Source of the DNA: Berkiella sp964606325
Lineage (GTDB): Bacteria; Pseudomonadota; Gammaproteobacteria; Berkiellales; Berkiellaceae
DNA length: 64,000 bases
Reading direction: 5' to 3'
Assembly: GCA_964606325.1 (NCBI GenBank)
Contig: CAZSGE010000001.1
Coordinates: 62,001 to 126,000 of the forward strand
Part shown: positions 45,105 through 54,586 of the stretch, piece after piece
How the letters are laid out: every line of letters starts with the position of its first letter
Numbering within the stretch: position 1 is the stretch's first letter
Translations under genes and position numbers: made by a program
Notes under the pieces: model-generated
The model's input: the letters and a program-made list of their open reading frames with translations, nothing else
Databases searched by the model: none
What the model was told of the DNA's origin: nothing

Positions 45105-46394
45105 ATGGCAGGGCATCAACGTAAAATTGCTGTGATGGGACTAGGATATGTTGGTCTGCCGGTCGCCTTAGGTTTTGGATCAGTAAGCCCCATTATTGGT
45201 TTTGATATCAACCCTAAACGGGTAAATGATCTCAGAAATGGTATTGATACCACGCATGAATTTAGCAATGAAGAACTCAAACTAGCTAATATACACTACT
45301 CATGCGAAAAGGCCTCTTTAGCACAAGCCGATTTTTATATCATCTGTGTACCAACGCCTTCAGATGGCACTCACAAACCCAATCTCAGTTTTTTGTACAA
45401 AGCCTGCGAAATTTTAGGTCCGTTTTTAAAAAAGAACGATATTGTGGTTTTTGAATCCACGGTTTATCCTGGGGCAACCCAAGAAGAATGTATTCCCGTT
45501 TTAGAGCGCTTTGCGCAAATTAAAGCGGGCGTTGATTTTTCAGTAGGATATTCCCCAGAGCGTATTAATCCTGGCGACAAAAAACATAGTTTTTCTCAGG
45601 TCGTTAAAATTGTTTCAGCACTTGATCCTGAAACAACGGATATTATCGCACAGGTTTATGGCACCGTTGTGAAAGCAGGGATTTACCGCGCACCTAACAT
45701 TAAAGTAGCTGAAGCTGCCAAGGTCATTGAAAACACCCAGCGAGATCTAAATATAGCATTGATGAATGAACTAGCGATAATTTGCGAGCGCATGAATATT
45801 GACACCCATGAAGTCATTAATGCGGCCAAAACAAAATGGAATTTTTTACCATTTCAACCCGGATTGGTTGGCGGACATTGCATAGGGGTTGATCCCTACT
45901 ATCTATCATATAAAGCAAAACAATTGGGATATCGGCCTGAAGTTATTTTAGCAGGCAGAAGAATAAATGATGGTATGGGAAAATATGTGGCTGATCAGGC
46001 GGTCAAACAGATGATTCTCAAGGGAAGCCTGATTAAAGGCGCCAAAGTCGCTATTTTAGGGCTCACTTTTAAAGAAAATTGCCGTGATATTCGCAACACC
46101 AAAGTGATAGATGTAATCACTGAATTACAATCCTTTGGAATAGATATTATGGTGCATGATCCCATAGCGGATAGAGATGAAGCCTACAAAGAGTATGAAA
46201 TTGAATTGGTTGACTGGGAGGATATCATTGATGTGGATGCGATTATTTTGTGCGTATCTCATTTGTTTTATAGAGAGCTACAAGCAGAAAGATATGCTGA
46301 AAAATTTGATAATAATCGATTGATCATTGATGTTAAAGGTATCTTAGATAAAGAGGCTTTTACAGCAGTTGATATTGATATCTGGCGGCTTTAG
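45105..46394 (+). CDS. Nucleotide-sugar dehydrogenase (UDP-N-acetyl-hexosamine dehydrogenase, TviB/WbpO type)
   Basis: 429 residues. Rossmann NAD site GLGYVGLPVALGFG, YSPERINPGDKKH, AEAAKVIENTQRDLNIALMNE and the catalytic Cys259 in GGHCIGVDPYYL define the UDP-glucose/GDP-mannose dehydrogenase superfamily, closest by these blocks to TviB/WbpO/WbpA. It oxidises C6 of a UDP-sugar to the uronate for a surface polysaccharide. RBS AAGGGAG. No glycosyltransferase or other sugar gene is adjacent, so it is an orphan here. Confidence 0.9.
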   Translation: MAGHQRKIAVMGLGYVGLPVALGFGSVSPIIGFDINPKRVNDLRNGIDTTHEFSNEELKLANIHYSCEKASLAQADFYIICVPTPSDGTHKPNLSFLYKACEILGPFLKKNDIVVFESTVYPGATQEECIPVLERFAQIKAGVDFSVGYSPERINPGDKKHSFSQVVKIVSALDPETTDIIAQVYGTVVKAGIYRAPNIKVAEAAKVIENTQRDLNIALMNELAIICERMNIDTHEVINAAKTKWNFLPFQPGLVGGHCIGVDPYYLSYKAKQLGYRPEVILAGRRINDGMGKYVADQAVKQMILKGSLIKGAKVAILGLTFKENCRDIRNTKVIDVITELQSFGIDIMVHDPIADRDEAYKEYEIELVDWEDIIDVDAIILCVSHLFYRELQAERYAEKFDNNRLIIDVKGILDKEAFTAVDIDIWRL

Positions 46395-46516
46395 CTCTTC
46401 CCAATTTGTTTTTATACTTTGTTTGCTACGCTTATTTAACAACAGTCATGTACCAAGGAGTACACTCCTGTTGTAAATAATCTTGCCGCCGCGTCTAAAA
46501 TCAAATTGGTTTGAGC
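46394..46516. repeat. Long palindromic element, family 2 (copy D)
   Basis: Arms 46394-46417 and 46493-46516 pair around CCAATTTG/CAAATTGG with some mismatches. The inner core AACAACAGTCATGTAC ... GTACACTCCTGTTGT (46439-46474) matches copy C at 31227-31354. It begins at the last base of the stop codon of the preceding gene. The remaining 46517-46697 shows only AT-rich sequence and the RBS AGAGG of the next gene. Confidence 0.75.
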
Positions 46517-46697
46517 CAACCACCTACCGTTTATGCGTACCTCACCCTATTTCATTAAATTCAACGTCTATAATCCATCCTAAGACTATCACCAAACAGG
46601 TGTTATAAGTACCAACAATTTATCCACGTTAATATGCACGAAGTGTTTTGATTAAATTGCGGCTTTTTGTGCATCAATATATACAAGAGGTAGCAAC

Positions 46698-49600
46698 ATG
46701 TCATTGTTTGTTGAATTTGAAGATAATCAATACAAACATGTTCAAGCACGATTTGATGCGCTTTTTGGCATGCTTAAGACAGTCAATGGTGAGAATAGTT
46801 ATTTTGATGCTATCAATCAAGATTTGAAAGTTGCAAATACTTTGTTGATTGAAACCACGCAAGAAACACAATTTCACGATAAAGCTTACAGATTGCAAGA
46901 AGAGTATAATCAAGCTCTTGCGCTAGCAAAAGAAAGGTGGGGTAAAAGTGAAAAAGGATTTAAAAATGGCGCCATAATTATAAAAGATTTGACCGCCCGA
47001 AGAAAAGCATACGATAGTAGTGTTGAAGTTTTGAAGCAATTCGAAAAAAAACTGGCATTACTTAGTAGTTATACATCAACACAAACACAAGATAATAATC
47101 TGAAACACAATTTGCCTTGGGTTCGTTTGCAAGCAAAGGCAATGATGCTTGATAAGAAAGATAAAGAAGATTTTCAAAGAAGTGAACGAATATTCCAAAT
47201 ACAAGGCGAGACACGTGTTGAGCGTTTAAAAAATCTGGGGTGTAGCTGGCAATCGCAAGGTAACCTGGTTAAAGGAAATATGCATGATCTATTAACTTTG
47301 TACGAAGAATTAGATAATTTAGATGGTTTCCTAGATTTTATTTGCAATACCATTAAAGCAGATTCAACTCATCCCTGCGATATCAAAATACTAAATATGG
47401 TAAGGGTGAATCGTCAACTTTTAATTGATAACCGTGAAAAATGTAAAAATGCTATAGGTTGGCGAATACAGGCTGCCATCAGTACGGGTAACTTGCGTTG
47501 TGATGACAGCTTGTTAGGGTTGGCAAGAGAGTTAAAATTCAACGTATTTCATGATGTTGGCGCAGATGAATTACAAGATGTTTCTGATCTGTTGGAGATC
47601 CCAGATAGTGTAAAAACGTTTGAGATGAGCTTTGATGATTTTACCAAAGCTTTAGCTATCTTAAAACATAACAACGATTATTGGTATCAGAAGTGGCTGA
47701 ATTCAAGATGGGTGAAAAATACAGATAAAAATAATTTGGTAGAGGTGGTGGTAAAAGACAATGTTGTCATACCCAAATGTATTGAGCATGTGATACCTTC
47801 AAAGCCATCATTCACACCTGATAGTTGGGTCCGCTATTGGTTTTTTAGAACAACAGAAAAATTAGGCATATTCGCTTCTTGGTTGCGAGAGAAACTAGTT
47901 GGAAAATACGATGAAACCGTTACTTTAGTAAATGAAACATACAGGCAATTAGTTGATTTTGAGAAAAAGCTGACATCGCATCGTAGTGCTGGTTTTGTGA
48001 TGAGTTTAAATCATATAACGAATTCTCCTGCATTTATTGCAGCGTTAAAGCTCCCTGCTATGATGCAAAGTGAAATGAATCGTGCGGAGATCGTTCGCCC
48101 CTCGTGGACGATAGGCATATTGTTGAGTAAAATTCCTTTTTTTAATCGTTATGCGACATATCAATTATTTTCACTGTATAGAACTAATCTCTCTGAAGCT
48201 AGAAAAACGATTGCATTGAAATATAGAAAAATAGCACAATATATCGTTGAAGATTTTGAAACATTAATTCTGAATAGTATTGAAGCAAAGTCTTTTACCT
48301 TTCAAGAAGAATTAATTTCTACCTTGGAAAAATTTATAAGACTATATGGGCAACGTGCAGACATAGAGAAATTTAAAAGGATATCTGATCCAATATATAT
48401 TTTACAGAAATTTGACTTTTTACTTCCTGCAACACAATCTAGTGTTCGCACATTAAATATTGATGCCATTATTACATTTACAAGTTTCGCACAGAAATAT
48501 TGGCCTGTACAAGAATTTGAAGCGATAAAGGCCATTTTGAATATTATCAATCGAAGTGAAATTCCTCTTAATGAAAACGATGACACGGCGTTAATGTTTA
48601 AAATATCTTGTTTACTAAAGGGAGAAGATAAGAAAAAAGAATTTAAAGAATTGATGAATCTAGTTGCAATGAAATATCTATTTGTGACAGGTGATGATGG
48701 GTCTGATGATGCCTATCAATTTCTTAAGCGTCATGCGCCTGATGCTGCAAACAACTGGAAATCAAAAAGACAACTTGATATCGAAGAAAAATTTGTTTTT
48801 ATTAATAAAATACTTTTAGATGGATTAATGCAAGAATGTGATTTAACTAATGAGGAACCTCATGAAGTAGGTGAGCTTCAGTTAAGATATAATAATTACG
48901 GGTTGTATATAAGTGACATTAGAGAAGACGACAAAGTAAATGTCTCGAACAAAGAGGCCTTGCTACATCAAGCAGCGCAGCGATACATTCGTGTCTACAA
49001 TGGAAATAATAGTTTCTATGCTGATTTGTTAGCTTGTTTATGTGCACCTGACAAACTGAGCATATTAGCTTCATATGTAAAGAAGCGGTTTGCATTTCTA
49101 ATTAACCCGGCAAATAGAGAAGAATTTTTAGTTAAATATGATGATTATCGCTTTTTTAGTAAAATATCACATTGTCCAGAAATAGTGGAAACAGTGATTA
49201 AGGTAATTAATGAGCTGTATCATGGTGAAGATATTGAAGATGCTGAGCTGATATTGGCGTTTAATCATCCTCAAGTGAACGCGTTATATTTTGGAAAACG
49301 CGTTGAGCATTACATTGTTAATGGTAACTATGAAGCTTTAAATAGAGATAAAGCCATTTATTTAGAATACTTAGGCAACCACTATTTCTCGGAGCATATT
49401 GAGACTGTTTTATCTGACCATTTTGATGCGTTGATACAACGAAGAGATTGGGATAAGTTAGAATCTGCAGAACTATCTGAATTGGTTGAAAGTTTTGGTG
49501 GTCAGCAGAATAAAGAAACATATCGGCTATTAAGAATAAATAGACTGCTAAAACGTAATGACAGCGATGCAACAAGAGATTATCTTAGTGAAATATCGAG

Positions 49601-52046
49601 GCGTGAGCAAGGATCGTTGGAAGTTAAATTATTTACTTTGCCACGCGCTAAGATTTTATTAGAAAGATCCCTTCTTGAGCAAGTGGCGCAATTACGTGAA
49701 CAGCATAAATGGGAAGGACACACTCAATACTTTCTTGAATTTTTTTTAGGGCAAGACAAAAAAAATATTTTACATGATTTTCGTTTAGCTTGGTTTAGCG
49801 AATATTTTACATCTCCTCATAAGTTTGCTGATGCAAATGCTTTGGAACGTTCTTTTTTAGAAGCTAAATTCCATTATCAAAACAAAGAAGTGCCAAATGA
49901 TGAGATTGATATAGAAACTTTTTTTGGTACAGCAAACATAAAAAATGTAAAAGCAGTGATGATGGATGCGTTGGATAACGTGGAGAATTTACTGGATGAT
50001 GATCATTTGAATATCATTAATCGATATTTAAAAGATAAAGCTTTTACACTAGACAACCAGTGGCCTCTTTTTACAAAGAAATTTGAAATATATCAAAAAA
50101 TAATCAAAATGGCGCGTATGGCAAACAATGGCCAATATATTCAAGTTGTTAAGCATATTGAGCATTTTGGTGATGAAATCAAAGGATTGGAAGCACTTAA
50201 TACTTCCGATGCTTCTGCGCAAAGGGAATCTATTATCAAATATAATAAAAAAATGTTAACACTTTTACATTCGCAGATTGAAAGGCATTTTAAGAATAGA
50301 GTAGCTAATCAAGAATTACTTGAGAAGCTTGAAACACAAGATTATCTCAAAATTCACTCACAGCTAACACAGGAACGTGAAGTGATATTCCAATTGGTAA
50401 GTTCGAGCAAGCTTGATGCTAACGTTAAAGAGTCGATAAATAGCTTAAATGCAGCTGCTAATGAGGTAATGCAAGCGACAATTGAATTTGTGAAAAATTT
50501 GCATTTTAACGCTTTGCATTTAATTGAGCCTAGTGAGGAAAATCTTATCAATTTCAGGAAGAATCTATCTCAAGATACAAAGTTGTATTTGATCAAAAGA
50601 ATTGAAGTGATTTGCGGATTTTTGCCAACGGGGGATCCTTTGTTACAGGCATTAACTGCCTTTGTTCGCTTGCTTCGTGCCCCCGAAGATTTACTTGTGC
50701 TAGATAAAAATGACTTAGGTCAGCTCAATCTGTATAGGGTTTCACAAAGAAACTATCCGCAAATGGCTAACGATATGGCTGTCAAATTAATACAGATTCT
50801 AAGTGATAAAAATCCACTTTCTTTATGTTCAATTTTTAATGAACTGAAAGGCACCTATCAGAGTGCATTTTTAAATGATATGCCAGTACGCGCAATGATC
50901 TCGTTAATGCGAGCACTCAAAGCAAAAATTGAATGGATTGTTGTGACTCAAAATGCAGTGACAAATGAACAACGCAACGATTGGTTAAATCATGCCCGTC
51001 TATATGAGTGGTTAACGCTCAAAAAAGGTGCTGAGCAAAATAATCTTAAACTGGCAGTTAATCAGTGGTCAAAAGGATGCTTGGATGATGCAAAAAAGTC
51101 ATTGTTAGCATTGATTGAGAAATTTGACAATGTAACAGAGAATAAAGATAAATCTTTTGAAATATTATTAAAATCACCTAATTATATGCCAAAACCTCAA
51201 ACAAGAGAGGAAGAAGCTGCATTGTTAAAATCAGCGTTATTTGTTCGCTCTTTTGGTGATGATCTTCAAAAAAAATCACTTGATAAACTGTTGAGCGAGG
51301 TCGCTAGACGCCAAAGAAAGATAATGATGATGGCAAATTCAAGCTCTTTTGTAGAGCACTGTTTGGAATATGCAGATAGATTACTAAATTTAGCAGGTAA
51401 TGATCAGCAACGCCTAGAATGTACACAATTACACGATACATGGAATCGATATCGTGTTGCGAATATTGCAGGTGTTCGTCATGTGGCAGTTAAAGATGCT
51501 ATACCGCAATATATTAATGATTTTGACAGTGCTATTTTTCAATATTTTATTGAAAAACATAATTTAAATGCTAATTTCACTCAGCTCATGTTGGATTATA
51601 TAGATAGGTGGCAACTCAATGACGAGCTAATTGAGCCTAATTTGTTGCTTAAAAAGCATCCCATAAGTGAATTTCATCAAATATTAATTGAGCAAGCACG
51701 TGTACAAAAGCATGGACTTTTTTATAGTAGCCCGTCAGTGAATGATGCGCAAAAACTATTTGTCGCTTTTTGTTTGATGATGCAGGCTCATCAGTTAGCA
51801 CAGGTCTGGGAAAAACGTGAGAGACAGGATAATCAGCTACTAAGGAATTTCAAACCTGAGGATATAAGTGAGCCATTGAGTTTATTGGTCAATAGATTGA
51901 GTAAACAGTTTGATATTGGCAATAACAAATTTAATAAAAGTATTTCCAAAGCGATTCATAAGGATAAGGAAAATTTTGCATCTTGGTCTGCGATAGATAT
52001 GCCTGTTGAGCAAAATGAACAAAACCTCAGAGCGAGGTTTGCTTAG
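46698..52046 (+). CDS. Giant unknown alpha-helical protein
   Basis: 1782 residues, no recognised domain. Composition is charged and leucine-rich; helices and coiled coils dominate (e.g. DKAYRLQEEYNQALALAKERWGK near the start). A short hydrophobic/aromatic region near 375-400 (WVRYWFFRTTEKLGIFASWLREK) is the only departure. No signal peptide or clear transmembrane helix, no tandem repeat that I could align by eye. AGAGG before the ATG supports the start. Size and isolation between housekeeping genes fit a Dot/Icm effector, but this is inference. Its stop lies 4 bases from the tRNA-Leu 3' end. Confidence 0.75.
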   Translation: MSLFVEFEDNQYKHVQARFDALFGMLKTVNGENSYFDAINQDLKVANTLLIETTQETQFHDKAYRLQEEYNQALALAKERWGKSEKGFKNGAIIIKDLTARRKAYDSSVEVLKQFEKKLALLSSYTSTQTQDNNLKHNLPWVRLQAKAMMLDKKDKEDFQRSERIFQIQGETRVERLKNLGCSWQSQGNLVKGNMHDLLTLYEELDNLDGFLDFICNTIKADSTHPCDIKILNMVRVNRQLLIDNREKCKNAIGWRIQAAISTGNLRCDDSLLGLARELKFNVFHDVGADELQDVSDLLEIPDSVKTFEMSFDDFTKALAILKHNNDYWYQKWLNSRWVKNTDKNNLVEVVVKDNVVIPKCIEHVIPSKPSFTPDSWVRYWFFRTTEKLGIFASWLREKLVGKYDETVTLVNETYRQLVDFEKKLTSHRSAGFVMSLNHITNSPAFIAALKLPAMMQSEMNRAEIVRPSWTIGILLSKIPFFNRYATYQLFSLYRTNLSEARKTIALKYRKIAQYIVEDFETLILNSIEAKSFTFQEELISTLEKFIRLYGQRADIEKFKRISDPIYILQKFDFLLPATQSSVRTLNIDAIITFTSFAQKYWPVQEFEAIKAILNIINRSEIPLNENDDTALMFKISCLLKGEDKKKEFKELMNLVAMKYLFVTGDDGSDDAYQFLKRHAPDAANNWKSKRQLDIEEKFVFINKILLDGLMQECDLTNEEPHEVGELQLRYNNYGLYISDIREDDKVNVSNKEALLHQAAQRYIRVYNGNNSFYADLLACLCAPDKLSILASYVKKRFAFLINPANREEFLVKYDDYRFFSKISHCPEIVETVIKVINELYHGEDIEDAELILAFNHPQVNALYFGKRVEHYIVNGNYEALNRDKAIYLEYLGNHYFSEHIETVLSDHFDALIQRRDWDKLESAELSELVESFGGQQNKETYRLLRINRLLKRNDSDATRDYLSEISRREQGSLEVKLFTLPRAKILLERSLLEQVAQLREQHKWEGHTQYFLEFFLGQDKKNILHDFRLAWFSEYFTSPHKFADANALERSFLEAKFHYQNKEVPNDEIDIETFFGTANIKNVKAVMMDALDNVENLLDDDHLNIINRYLKDKAFTLDNQWPLFTKKFEIYQKIIKMARMANNGQYIQVVKHIEHFGDEIKGLEALNTSDASAQRESIIKYNKKMLTLLHSQIERHFKNRVANQELLEKLETQDYLKIHSQLTQEREVIFQLVSSSKLDANVKESINSLNAAANEVMQATIEFVKNLHFNALHLIEPSEENLINFRKNLSQDTKLYLIKRIEVICGFLPTGDPLLQALTAFVRLLRAPEDLLVLDKNDLGQLNLYRVSQRNYPQMANDMAVKLIQILSDKNPLSLCSIFNELKGTYQSAFLNDMPVRAMISLMRALKAKIEWIVVTQNAVTNEQRNDWLNHARLYEWLTLKKGAEQNNLKLAVNQWSKGCLDDAKKSLLALIEKFDNVTENKDKSFEILLKSPNYMPKPQTREEEAALLKSALFVRSFGDDLQKKSLDKLLSEVARRQRKIMMMANSSSFVEHCLEYADRLLNLAGNDQQRLECTQLHDTWNRYRVANIAGVRHVAVKDAIPQYINDFDSAIFQYFIEKHNLNANFTQLMLDYIDRWQLNDELIEPNLLLKKHPISEFHQILIEQARVQKHGLFYSSPSVNDAQKLFVAFCLMMQAHQLAQVWEKRERQDNQLLRNFKPEDISEPLSLLVNRLSKQFDIGNNKFNKSISKAIHKDKENFASWSAIDMPVEQNEQNLRARFA
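52022..52040 (-). terminator. Terminator of tRNA-Leu inside the 3' end of the giant gene
   Basis: On the minus strand AAACCTC-GCTCT-GAGGTTT forms a 7-base-pair stem followed by a T-rich TTGTTC. It is 11 bases beyond the tRNA 3' end, and also encodes the last residues of the convergent giant protein. Confidence 0.55.
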
Positions 52047-52050
52047 GAAA

Positions 52051-52137
52051 TGGTGCCGGAGGAGGGAATCGAACCCACACGATGTTACCATCACCAGATT
52101 TTGAGTCTGGCGCGTCTGCCAGTTCCGCCACTCCGGC
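52051..52137 (-). tRNA. tRNA-Leu (anticodon CAA)
   Basis: 87 bases with CCA encoded. Acceptor stem GCCGGAG pairs with CTCCGGC. D arm has GGCGGAACTGGCAGACGC. Anticodon stem CCAGA/TCTGG encloses loop CTCAAAA, so the anticodon is CAA, reading UUG. A long variable arm typical of tRNA-Leu (TGATGGTAACATCG) precedes the T arm GTGGGTTCGATTCCCTC. Confidence 0.96.
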
Positions 52138-52160
52138 GCATTGATTAGGCAGTGGCGCAC

Positions 52161-52188
52161 AGTATACTCGGTCAACAAATAAGATCAA
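52161..52188 (-). promoter_or_regulatory. Sigma-70 promoter of tRNA-Leu
   Basis: On the minus strand TTGATC (52188-52183), 16-base spacer, TATACT (52166-52161). Initiation would fall near 52154, about 17 bases before the tRNA. Confidence 0.6.
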
Positions 52189-52358
52189 TGGGGCTTCATA
52201 ACCTATTGGTATATATCTAACCAACTCAAAAATAGCCATTTTTTGTTCTATCTTAGCAACATAATTTGCGTTTAAATGCCTTCCAAGGTAGATTGCAATG
52301 CCTATTATGATTCTATTTATATAGCAATGTTATTGTGCTTAATTATTTTGGGGTGACT

Positions 52359-52706
52359 ATGAGACGTCTTTTACCGTTATTACTTTGCCTACCATCTTCT
52401 GTTTTTGCCGCTGCGCCTGCTCAAGGCCAAAGCATGATGAGCAGCGTGCTCATGATTGGCGTTTTTATGATTGCGCTTTATTTTATCGCGATTAGACCTC
52501 AAACCAAACGAGCTAAAGAGCATCAACAATTAATCACAAGCATTTCAAAAGACGATGAAGTCATTACATCGGGCGGTTTGCTTGGTAAAGTGTTAAGAGT
52601 TTCCGAACAATTTATCGTTATCACGATAGCTGAAGGTATTGAAGTTAAAATACAAAAACAAGCTATTTCAGCGACCATTCCCAAAGGAACGATGAAAACG
52701 ATTTAA
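52359..52706 (+). CDS. yajC: Sec translocon accessory protein YajC
   Basis: 115 residues. ATG 52359 follows GGGGTG; the in-frame GTG at 52335 is unlikely. One membrane helix (VLMIGVFMIALYFIAI) is followed by RPQTKRAKEHQQLITSISKDDEVITSGGLLGKV, the YajC signature. Forms a complex with SecD and SecF, encoded next. Confidence 0.95.
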   Translation: MRRLLPLLLCLPSSVFAAAPAQGQSMMSSVLMIGVFMIALYFIAIRPQTKRAKEHQQLITSISKDDEVITSGGLLGKVLRVSEQFIVITIAEGIEVKIQKQAISATIPKGTMKTI

Positions 52707-52720
52707 GTGAGAGACAGCCA

Positions 52721-54583
52721 ATGCTTAATAGATATCCCACATGGAAGTACGTGTTATTAGCTTTTATTTTACTTGTAGGTATTATTTATTCTACACCTAA
52801 TTTATTTGGTGAAGATCCTGCTATTCAGGTGTTGCCAAGTTCTGGTTACAGCTTATCAGCCAATACCCAAGATGAAATAAAGCAAGCATTGCAAGCTTCT
52901 GATATAAAATTTAAATCGATTCAAAATGAAGACAATTCGCTTTTAATTCGATTTTCAGATACGCCTACGCAAATTAAAGCAAAAGAGATTATCAGTGCCA
53001 GACTGGGTGATAACTACATTGTTGCTTTAAATTTAGCTCCTAAAACGCCGGAATGGCTTTCAGCACTTGGGGCAAAACCCATGAAGCTGGGGTTGGATTT
53101 ACGTGGCGGTGTGCACTTTCTCATGGAAGTAGATGTGAATACGGCCGTTGAAAGACGGATAGAGAGTGAGTTTGGTGATATTCGGAACACTTTACGCGAT
53201 GATAAAATCCGTTATCGCCAACTAGCAAAAACAACAGATCAAGGGCTGTCTATTTCATTTGATGATGAAGTGACTTTGCAAAAAGCGCAGGATGCAATTA
53301 GAAGCCGCTCTAGAGATTTTGATATCACGCGTAATTTGGAAGAGGGTAAATTTCAATTAATTTTGAATTTAAAACCTGCGGTTGTTCAGGATATTAAAAA
53401 TAATACCTTAGAACAAACCATGACCACATTGCGAAATCGTGTGAATGAACTTGGCGTTGCTGAAGCGGTTGTACAACGTCAGGGAATGAATCATATAGTG
53501 GTTGAATTACCTGGTATTCAGGATACAGCTCGAGCAAAGGATATTTTAGGGAAAACAGCTACTTTAGAATTTCATTTACATGCCAGAGAACAAAGTGCCA
53601 ATGCCAAACCTGGTACGACCCCACCGCCTGGTACAAAGTGGTATTACGAGCGAGATGGTCGTCCATACTTGTTATACAAAAGAGAAATCTTAACAGGTGA
53701 ATCCATTACGGGAGCGATGGTCGGTTCAGATGATAGAACGGGCAGACCCGCTGTTTTAGTGCGTGTCGGTGGTGCAGGTTTATCTCTCTTTAAAAAAGCC
53801 ACACTAGACAATATTGGGGAGTTGTTGGGTGTTGTCTATATTGAATCCAAAACAGACCATGAGATTGTCGATGGGCAACCAGTTAAGAAAAATAAGAAAA
53901 CTGAACTGTTGATTAGCATTGCAACTATTCAAAGTGCTCTGGGTAGCCAATTTCAAATCACCGGTTTAACGTTAAGCGAAGCGCAAGATTTATCTTTACT
54001 TCTACGTGCTGGTGCATTGCCTGCTGCAATGAACATTGTTGAGGAGCGCACCGTTGGTCCAAGCCTAGGTCAAGAAAATATCCGCTTAGGGATCATTTCT
54101 ATTGAAGTAGGGCTGGGACTAGTTGTTTTAGCAATGTTGGTTTATTACAGCGTGTTTGGCATTATTGCTAATCTTGCGTTACTCATTAACGTTGTTCTCT
54201 TAATTGCTATTTTATCAGTGGTGGGGGCAACTCTCACGTTACCTGGCATGGCGGGTATCGTTTTGACAGTTGGTATGGCCGTGGATGCTAACGTGCTTAT
54301 CTTCGAGCGTATTCGAGAAGAGTTGCGTAATGGTATGTCGCCACAGGCGGCTATACACGGCGGGTTTGAGCACGCACTGGCAACCATTATCGATGCTAAC
54401 CTCACAACACTGATTGTCGGTATTATTTTATTTAGTATTGGAACAGGTCCAGTAAAAGGCTTCGCCGTAACACTTTGTATCGGCATATTGACCTCAATGC
54501 TAACGGCAACAACGGGTACACGTGCAATTGTGAACTTAATGTATGGCGGTAGAGCTGTGAAACATTTGAGAATAGGGATTTAA
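52721..54583 (+). CDS. secD: Protein-export membrane protein SecD
   Basis: 620 residues. First membrane helix near 10-26, then the large periplasmic region with KLGLDLRGGVHFLMEVD and two P1-type subdomains, then five C-terminal helices with GMAVDANVLIFERIREELRNG. Uses the proton gradient with SecF to pull substrates across after SecA. 14 bases after yajC; same operon. Confidence 0.97.
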   Translation: MLNRYPTWKYVLLAFILLVGIIYSTPNLFGEDPAIQVLPSSGYSLSANTQDEIKQALQASDIKFKSIQNEDNSLLIRFSDTPTQIKAKEIISARLGDNYIVALNLAPKTPEWLSALGAKPMKLGLDLRGGVHFLMEVDVNTAVERRIESEFGDIRNTLRDDKIRYRQLAKTTDQGLSISFDDEVTLQKAQDAIRSRSRDFDITRNLEEGKFQLILNLKPAVVQDIKNNTLEQTMTTLRNRVNELGVAEAVVQRQGMNHIVVELPGIQDTARAKDILGKTATLEFHLHAREQSANAKPGTTPPPGTKWYYERDGRPYLLYKREILTGESITGAMVGSDDRTGRPAVLVRVGGAGLSLFKKATLDNIGELLGVVYIESKTDHEIVDGQPVKKNKKTELLISIATIQSALGSQFQITGLTLSEAQDLSLLLRAGALPAAMNIVEERTVGPSLGQENIRLGIISIEVGLGLVVLAMLVYYSVFGIIANLALLINVVLLIAILSVVGATLTLPGMAGIVLTVGMAVDANVLIFERIREELRNGMSPQAAIHGGFEHALATIIDANLTTLIVGIILFSIGTGPVKGFAVTLCIGILTSMLTATTGTRAIVNLMYGGRAVKHLRIGI

Positions 54584-54586
54584 GCC

